Shown here in pieces: positions 59,287 through 64,000 of a DNA stretch of 64,000 nt. Numbering within the stretch: the first letter of the stretch is position 1; each line of letters opens with the position of its first letter. The notes beneath the pieces are model-generated. The model searched no databases, was not told where the DNA came from, and worked only from the letters and a program-made list of their open reading frames with translations. The translations under genes and the position numbers were made by a program. The stretch is taken from contig JAJEKV010000174.1 of assembly GCA_021234155.1 (NCBI GenBank), positions 1-64,000 of the forward strand. Direction: 5' to 3'. This DNA is from Isoetes taiwanensis. Taxonomy: Eukaryota > Streptophyta > Lycopodiopsida > Isoetales > Isoetaceae.

Positions 59287-59499
59287 ATCCCGGAGTAGAT
59301 ATACCGGGTTCCATCAGATGTAAGTGCTTCACGGTAGGAAAATGTCCCGACTTCTTTGTAGTTAATGTTTGGAGCATAACACTTAAAATTCTTGACCTCG
59401 AGATGCAGTGGCAAGGCGCTACAGATTTATGTAAGGGCAAGATAGATAAGGTTTGATGGGATGCATCACATGGATGTAAGAAAAACATAGATAAGGCTT

Positions 59500-59734
59500 G
59501 AAGCGATGAATATCATGTTGCATAGGATGCATCATATAGTAAGTTCTAGCTTTCAAGAAGTCCAAAGAGAATCTTATTGTCACGGTGAGAATGTGTCACA
59601 AGCAAATTCAAGCAGGCACCATCATCATGCATTACTTGGCTTCTTGTCAAATGCCTGCAGATCTCCTCACAAAGGCCCTGAGCCTTGAATCCTTCCGACG
59701 CCATTGCAGACATTGGCTTCAGACCATTCCTTGA
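59500..59734 (+). pseudogene. Ty1/copia RNase H C-terminal tail
   Basis: QEVQRESYCHGENVSQA (59553-59603) continues, after one frameshift, as QIQAGTIIMHYLASCQM, then PADLLTKALSLESFRRHC, then RHWLQTIP and a TGA at 59732-59734. This is the end of copia pol (usually H--FIRE-V----I------T--Q-AD-LTKAL----F---R--LG). The ADLLTKAL signature is clear. A purine run and a possible LTR start follow at the expected distance. Upstream RT was not found, so this is a 3' scrap. Confidence 0.75.
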
Positions 59735-59742
59735 GCAGAGCT

Positions 59743-59755
59743 AAAAGGGAAGATA
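59743..59755 (+). promoter_or_regulatory. Possible polypurine tract of the copia scrap
   Basis: AAAAGGGAAGATA lies 8 bp after the pol stop and directly before TGGCAGCA, which could be the LTR start. The far end of such an LTR was not located. Confidence 0.45.
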
Positions 59756-60640
59756 TGGCAGCATATATCTCTGTTCAAATTTGTACATTGTTCGCATGTT
59801 TTTGTTCTGCTCTAGTCTGTGCATTGTTTCAGTTTTGTTCACTCTTGTACCAGTTTATGGGCTGTGTGGAGGTAGTTACTTATAAGAACATAAAAAAAAC
59901 TCCATTCTTGGAAGGACATTATTCCGTTGTATCTAGAGTATAAATTGAAGCTGGTACAGCGTTAGGGTATGGCTATTTTCTTGTTTGTGCTCATTCTCCT
60001 CTGGTTTCAATGGAAAACCTAGCAAGCAGACACGAGAATCATTATTGTCTTTGGCATTTCAAAAGTATTCCTCAACAATCGGTTATCCTCTTTGGTATCT
60101 AAGGATGAAGGTTACCAGCATCGGACTGCAGATTATTCTTGATGACTATTTGATAACATGGCTAGCTTACCAACATAAGAGATTCAAAGTTGAATCTTTG
60201 CTTACAATTGATTTTATGCTTGTATATATTGATAGATTCTTAAACATCCTTTCAGCCAAAAGCCTGCCTTACATGTGGAAAATTTTGAATGCCCATAAAA
60301 TTCCTGGATGCATAGATTAAGCGATTAACTGATCTTGTCTTCACATAATCAGCTTTACATAATTATAGGAAGATTATGATTAGCAAGACTTCACATAATC
60401 ATGACGGCTACTACTCATACTTTTGAGGTAAAATTTACTATAATCATGTATAGTCAATTATATGGCGTCTAAAAGATATGTCATAATAGCCGTGTTATCT
60501 GCGGTTTTCATAACCAAACACTTTTAAAGTTTTAATGGCACTTGCTGCCTTGTCTATAAGAACATGGGGCGACTAAAAACAAAAAGCGTTCCAAGAAAAG
60601 CTGGTTTACTTCCTTGCAAGTTCCATTGGCTCGGATTTGA
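59756..60640. other. Possible copia LTR and unassigned sequence
   Basis: Begins TGGCAGCATATATC and includes the plus-strand frame 59985-60320 (111 codons, no recognisable domain). At 60340-60450 CATAATCA/TGATTATG-type words recur in both orientations and could fold, as in a small inverted-repeat element, but I cannot define ends. Confidence 0.3.
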
Positions 60641-60644
60641 AGTC

Positions 60645-62090
60645 TTAATATTGCGATCTTTGCGAGTTCTCCTTAACTTCCCATAACAAACAATACAAAG
60701 CCTCTTCAAGAATTCCAAAGCGTGCACGAGGCCTCAATCGGACTTTGAAAATCATCTTCTGATTTATCGATGGAAGAGATTTAACAACATTGCAAACCAA
60801 TTCACCCTTCGTAATCTTACAATCTTGCTTAGCAATAACAGGCAGCCATTTTCTTAGGAGGTCCACTCTCACCGCAATAGATACCATCACTTTTCCATTT
60901 TGCAACATCCCAAACATATGATTCACCAAGGAAGAAACAACCTCTCCCGATAGTTTGCAAGATATAATACCATCAACCAGGATCTTTATTACCAAGAATC
61001 TCAAATGCATTCTCGACAACCCGGACATTTGTCCAATTGGGTGAGTAAAAACTCCAAATGAGATGCCTCAAGAATCCAGCGGCTTACACGGGGACTCAAT
61101 CCAGATTTTAAAAATCATCTTCTGATTTATCATCGGAAGTGATTTCACAAAGATTGCAAAACAATTCACCGTTCAAAAGTGTACAATGATGTCGAAGCAA
61201 GAATAGGCAACCATTTACTTAAGAAGGCCACTCTCACATCAACGGACACCATCACTTTCCCATTCTACGTTGCCCCAAACATATTATTCACAATGGAAGA
61301 AAAATGCTCAACCAGTAAAACATGAGCTTGATATACCATCAACCAGATCTTGATCAGCAAAGAAGCATTTGAATGCTTTCTCGGCAACGACATTTATCCA
61401 ATTGGTTAAGTATCCACTCTAAATAAGATGCCTCAACCACAATTGATCCTCTTCCATAATCCCATAGTCCAAATCTCCCCGCAGGACATCCCTACTCCGT
61501 CGCTCTTCCAAAGACGATGACATCATTCAATGTTCCAAATGTAGGATAAAAATGGGCTCAACATTCTCTTCCATTAGTTTATCAGCGACATCCCGAGCCC
61601 CATACCAAGCAAAACTTGTGATAATATCCTTCATCATTTCTACAGGCTTATCAGGTATAGAGAGCTTAGGCTGCAAGGTCTAGAGTGGGTGTTAAATGGA
61701 AGGTAGAAATGCAAGATCTGATCAACTCTTCCTCCTCAATGCTCAAAGCAGAAAATTCTAGATAATGCATGCAGCAGTGATACAAGCATGGAATAAAAGT
61801 TGAGCTACCTCTAGGGCGCTAACGACCTCTTCAACATCAAATGAGCAATGGAGAGTTTCTTTGGGGCACATACATCGAGTTCCATACATTTTACATACGG
61901 GTATATTTTTGCACTTGTCCGTGAGTGAGCTGCAAGGGGCGTTTATCAACACTTGATGTCCAACGTTACGAAAGTCGAGCTTTGAAGTACTCGATTGGCA
62001 AAGGACATGAGAATGGACATGCAAGGGTGTATATTTCTCACCTTCCATTGATTCGGCGTGAGCACCACATCTACTTTGCCTAATATCTCC
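60645..62090 (-). pseudogene. Plant BTB/POZ-domain protein pseudogene
   Basis: Reading down the minus strand: PLHVHSHVLCQSS (62020-61980), which fits the VHS-VL---S-YF core of a BTB domain; FDVEEVVSALEVAQLLFHAC (near 61840), which fits the BTB end (ALE-A--L----C---YLE); PDKPVEMMKDIITSFAWYGA and RDVADKLMEEN (near 61640-61570); then a BACK-like C-terminal region, GEVVSSLVNHMFGMLQNGKV, VRVDLLRKWLPVIA and VKSLPSINQKMIFK. The last region is present twice (61430-61080 and 61060-60690). Such proteins usually act as CUL3 ubiquitin-ligase adaptors. Frames shift several times and there are stops, with no introns evident. Family call is by pattern only. Confidence 0.55.
60690..61435. repeat. Tandem duplication of about 380 bp inside the BTB/POZ pseudogene
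   Basis: AAATCATCTTCTGATTTATC at 60748 and 61107, CAACCAGGATCTTTAT versus CAACCAGATCTTGATC near 60975 and 61335, and AAATGAGATGCCTCAA versus AAATAAGATGCCTCAA near 61056 and 61421 mark two full units. Confidence 0.85.
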
Positions 62091-64000
62091 CGTTTGAAAG
62101 GAAAATCACCTGGAATTCTTTGCTGCCGCTGCTCTGAGGCCTAGTCCTTCCATAATTTCTTGGACCCAGTGCAGAATTAATGTATTTAGGGTAGGATTTG
62201 GTATCCAATGAGAAAACATTTCTTTCTTTGATTTCGATATTTGTTTTTCTTCTCTTCGTTAGAAATGTCATTTTAGGTGTATCACATTTTATTAAATTAA
62301 CCATCGTGTAGTATGCCTAGCTTTAAACTAGCATCGGTTTGTTGTAATATAAATGTAACATATGATGATTTTGGAAGGTTTTTCTTGTATTAGACATTAA
62401 AATACCTAGGTTGCTGACCGTGGACCCCAATATCTGAAGAGAGTGGTACTCGGAGTTCTAATGCTTGAGGTATGGCCTTAGGTTCTAGTGAAGGCGACAG
62501 CGCTTCTGTGGCGATGCTCCACGGGGCAAGTGATATACCATGGTGGCCACCATAGCTTTTTGTTCTCTCGTATTTTTGTTACGTGTTTTCAGCCTCAATC
62601 AATGTCAAGACCTCAATGAATTTTTTTTATTTTTATTTTTAATTCTTGTTGAGAAGCTTGATGAGGACCAGATGCCTGAGAGGTTCGATTCCCCTTAGTT
62701 TGTTTTCTATTGTTTTCCTCAGCTCTTCTTCTCAAGCTCTAGCTGAGGTCGGCGAATTAAACCTTCGAGCTCTACTGCGTTTATTCCTCTCAGTTCTCCT
62801 TGTCAAGCCCTAAGAGGTCGGCCCGGGTGATGACTTTAAGGTGTGATATATCGTGAAAATGCTATATTTTTACCAATTATATAAATCTAAATTTGATGGT
62901 TTAGTAGGATGCGTTAGCTTAAAGATTTATAAATCTGCCAAGATTTGATAATATTGCATCCTGCTTATACTAAATTCGCCAAATTAATGGATATTTCTGT
63001 AGTAAGAGATCTTAGCTTTTGGTAAGATATATTAATTCTGCTAAATTCATTTCTATAAAAAGTTAGAAAAATAGAAAACAATAGCCACCATTTCTATGGT
63101 TTAGAACTAGACAAAAAGGATGATAAAGTCATCAGCAGTGCGAAATACCTGTAGCTATGTTTATTCCTCTTAGTTCTTCTTCTAGGGTCTAAGGTTAAAG
63201 AAGCGGGCTCTATTTGCATTTATACATGTATGTTCTTCTTAAGGAGCTCTAAAGAGGTCAACCACGATGGTCGAGTTAGGACTGCAGTGTGGACGATTAT
63301 TTCTCAGAGTTTGAGGGTTTCAAAGTTTCGCAAAGCTGTTTTATTTTAATGTCCTTTCTTGCATTCTTTCTTTTATTCCAAGATGCAGTAGAAGAGAATC
63401 ATAGCAACAACCCATCGTTTGGGCTGCTATGTCCAGAAGAGCATTGGCATCTTGTTGGTTCGATTCTCAGGCTCTACTCTATGTAATAGTTTGAATTTTA
63501 AGAATGAGATATTGACTTCTCTTAGAACCATTACATTGGTTTTGGATGCCCTCCTTTTAAAAGCGGGTCAAAATGAGGCTATTTGACCCCATCTTGATTT
63601 GCAGCCAAAAGATCATAGCCTACCTCGTGGAATATCCTACTATACATATCATGATCTAATTGTTCAAAAAATTCTAAAAGCACCCCCATAGTCTACACAA
63701 TTGCTTTTGTATCATTTTAGTATATTTTGGCTAAAAGTAGAACTATGATTCTTGCTATGTCTTTTATGTGTGTTGATTTGCTTTTTTGTTTTTGGATTTT
63801 AATACTTTTGCACAAATGCACGTCGAGTTTGAGCGATGCGAGGCTATCCGTTCTGCGACCAGCTAAGTTTTTTAGCGGTGGATAATGTTTCAATCTTTGG
63901 AGGCCATGGAAATTAAGAAAATTCGAGTCAGCTATGGAAGCGAAGGGTATCTCGATAGGGTTGCTTTTCGTTTCCCTCAATTGCGTTTTGGCGAGGCTTT
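62091..64000. other. No gene supported
   Basis: Short frames only (62080-62304 minus, 63289-63486 plus, 63717-63980 minus). A hairpin CCTCAGCT...AGCTGAGG lies at 62717-62748. Related CTCAG/TCTTCTTCT...AAGAGGTC words recur near 62790, 63165 and 63230, suggesting a degenerate repeat of the same motif. Confidence 0.35.

Overview
The window looks like repeat-dominated nuclear DNA of a land plant with a large genome. The evidence is Ty3/gypsy and Ty1/copia remnants with plant-type primer sites, several broken pentatricopeptide-repeat (PPR) genes of both P and PLS type, two exons of the plant thylakoid-lumen protein TLP18.3, a plant-type BTB/POZ remnant, and a Penelope-like reverse transcriptase on the minus strand. 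Penelope-like elements plus abundant PLS-type PPR debris favour a seedless plant (fern or lycophyte) or a gymnosperm over a flowering plant. That is inference. I see no intact protein-coding gene, no rRNA, no convincing tRNA and no CRISPR.

Layout. 1-14886 is a minus-strand Ty3/gypsy element (A). It has a 5' LTR at about 13182-14886, a degenerate primer-binding site, broken reverse transcriptase, RNase H and integrase running downward in coordinate, and a window-truncated 3' LTR at 1-1637. A 1.4 kb pyrimidine tract separates RNase H from integrase. 14887-29640 is a plus-strand LTR element (B) with a degenerate PBS, a clear polypurine tract and a 1.56 kb 3' LTR, but no recognisable coding. Nested in B is element C (22177-27701): two LTRs of about 2.6 kb around only 320 bp of non-coding interior, flanked by a perfect 5-bp target duplication. 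29759-35345 is one copy (R1) of a 1.95 kb repeat whose uninterrupted partner (R2) is at 43829-45800. R1 is split by a 3.6 kb terminal-inverted-repeat transposon (31442-35051) packed with satellites, including an array of palindromic hairpin units. Four phase-compatible exons of an unrecognised plus-strand gene lie at 36924-38627. A Penelope-like reverse transcriptase occupies 39865-43370 on the minus strand.

From 46 kb on the window is a mosaic of gene fragments and retroelement scraps: a PLS-type PPR pseudogene joined to an MCM2 helicase fragment (minus), a gypsy RNase H fragment (plus), a 90-bp repeat derived from that gypsy at two places, TLP18.3 exons (minus), a P-type PPR pseudogene (plus), a Pro/Gln-rich intronless remnant (minus), a copia RNase H tail (plus) and a BTB/POZ pseudogene with an internal tandem duplication (minus).

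Caution for every broken frame: in both long repeat pairs (the C LTRs and R1/R2) the differences between copies cluster at CAG/CTG and CG sites while AT-rich stretches are identical. Those are the sites plants methylate in transposons. Some frameshifts and motif losses may therefore be sequencing or consensus errors and not real decay.
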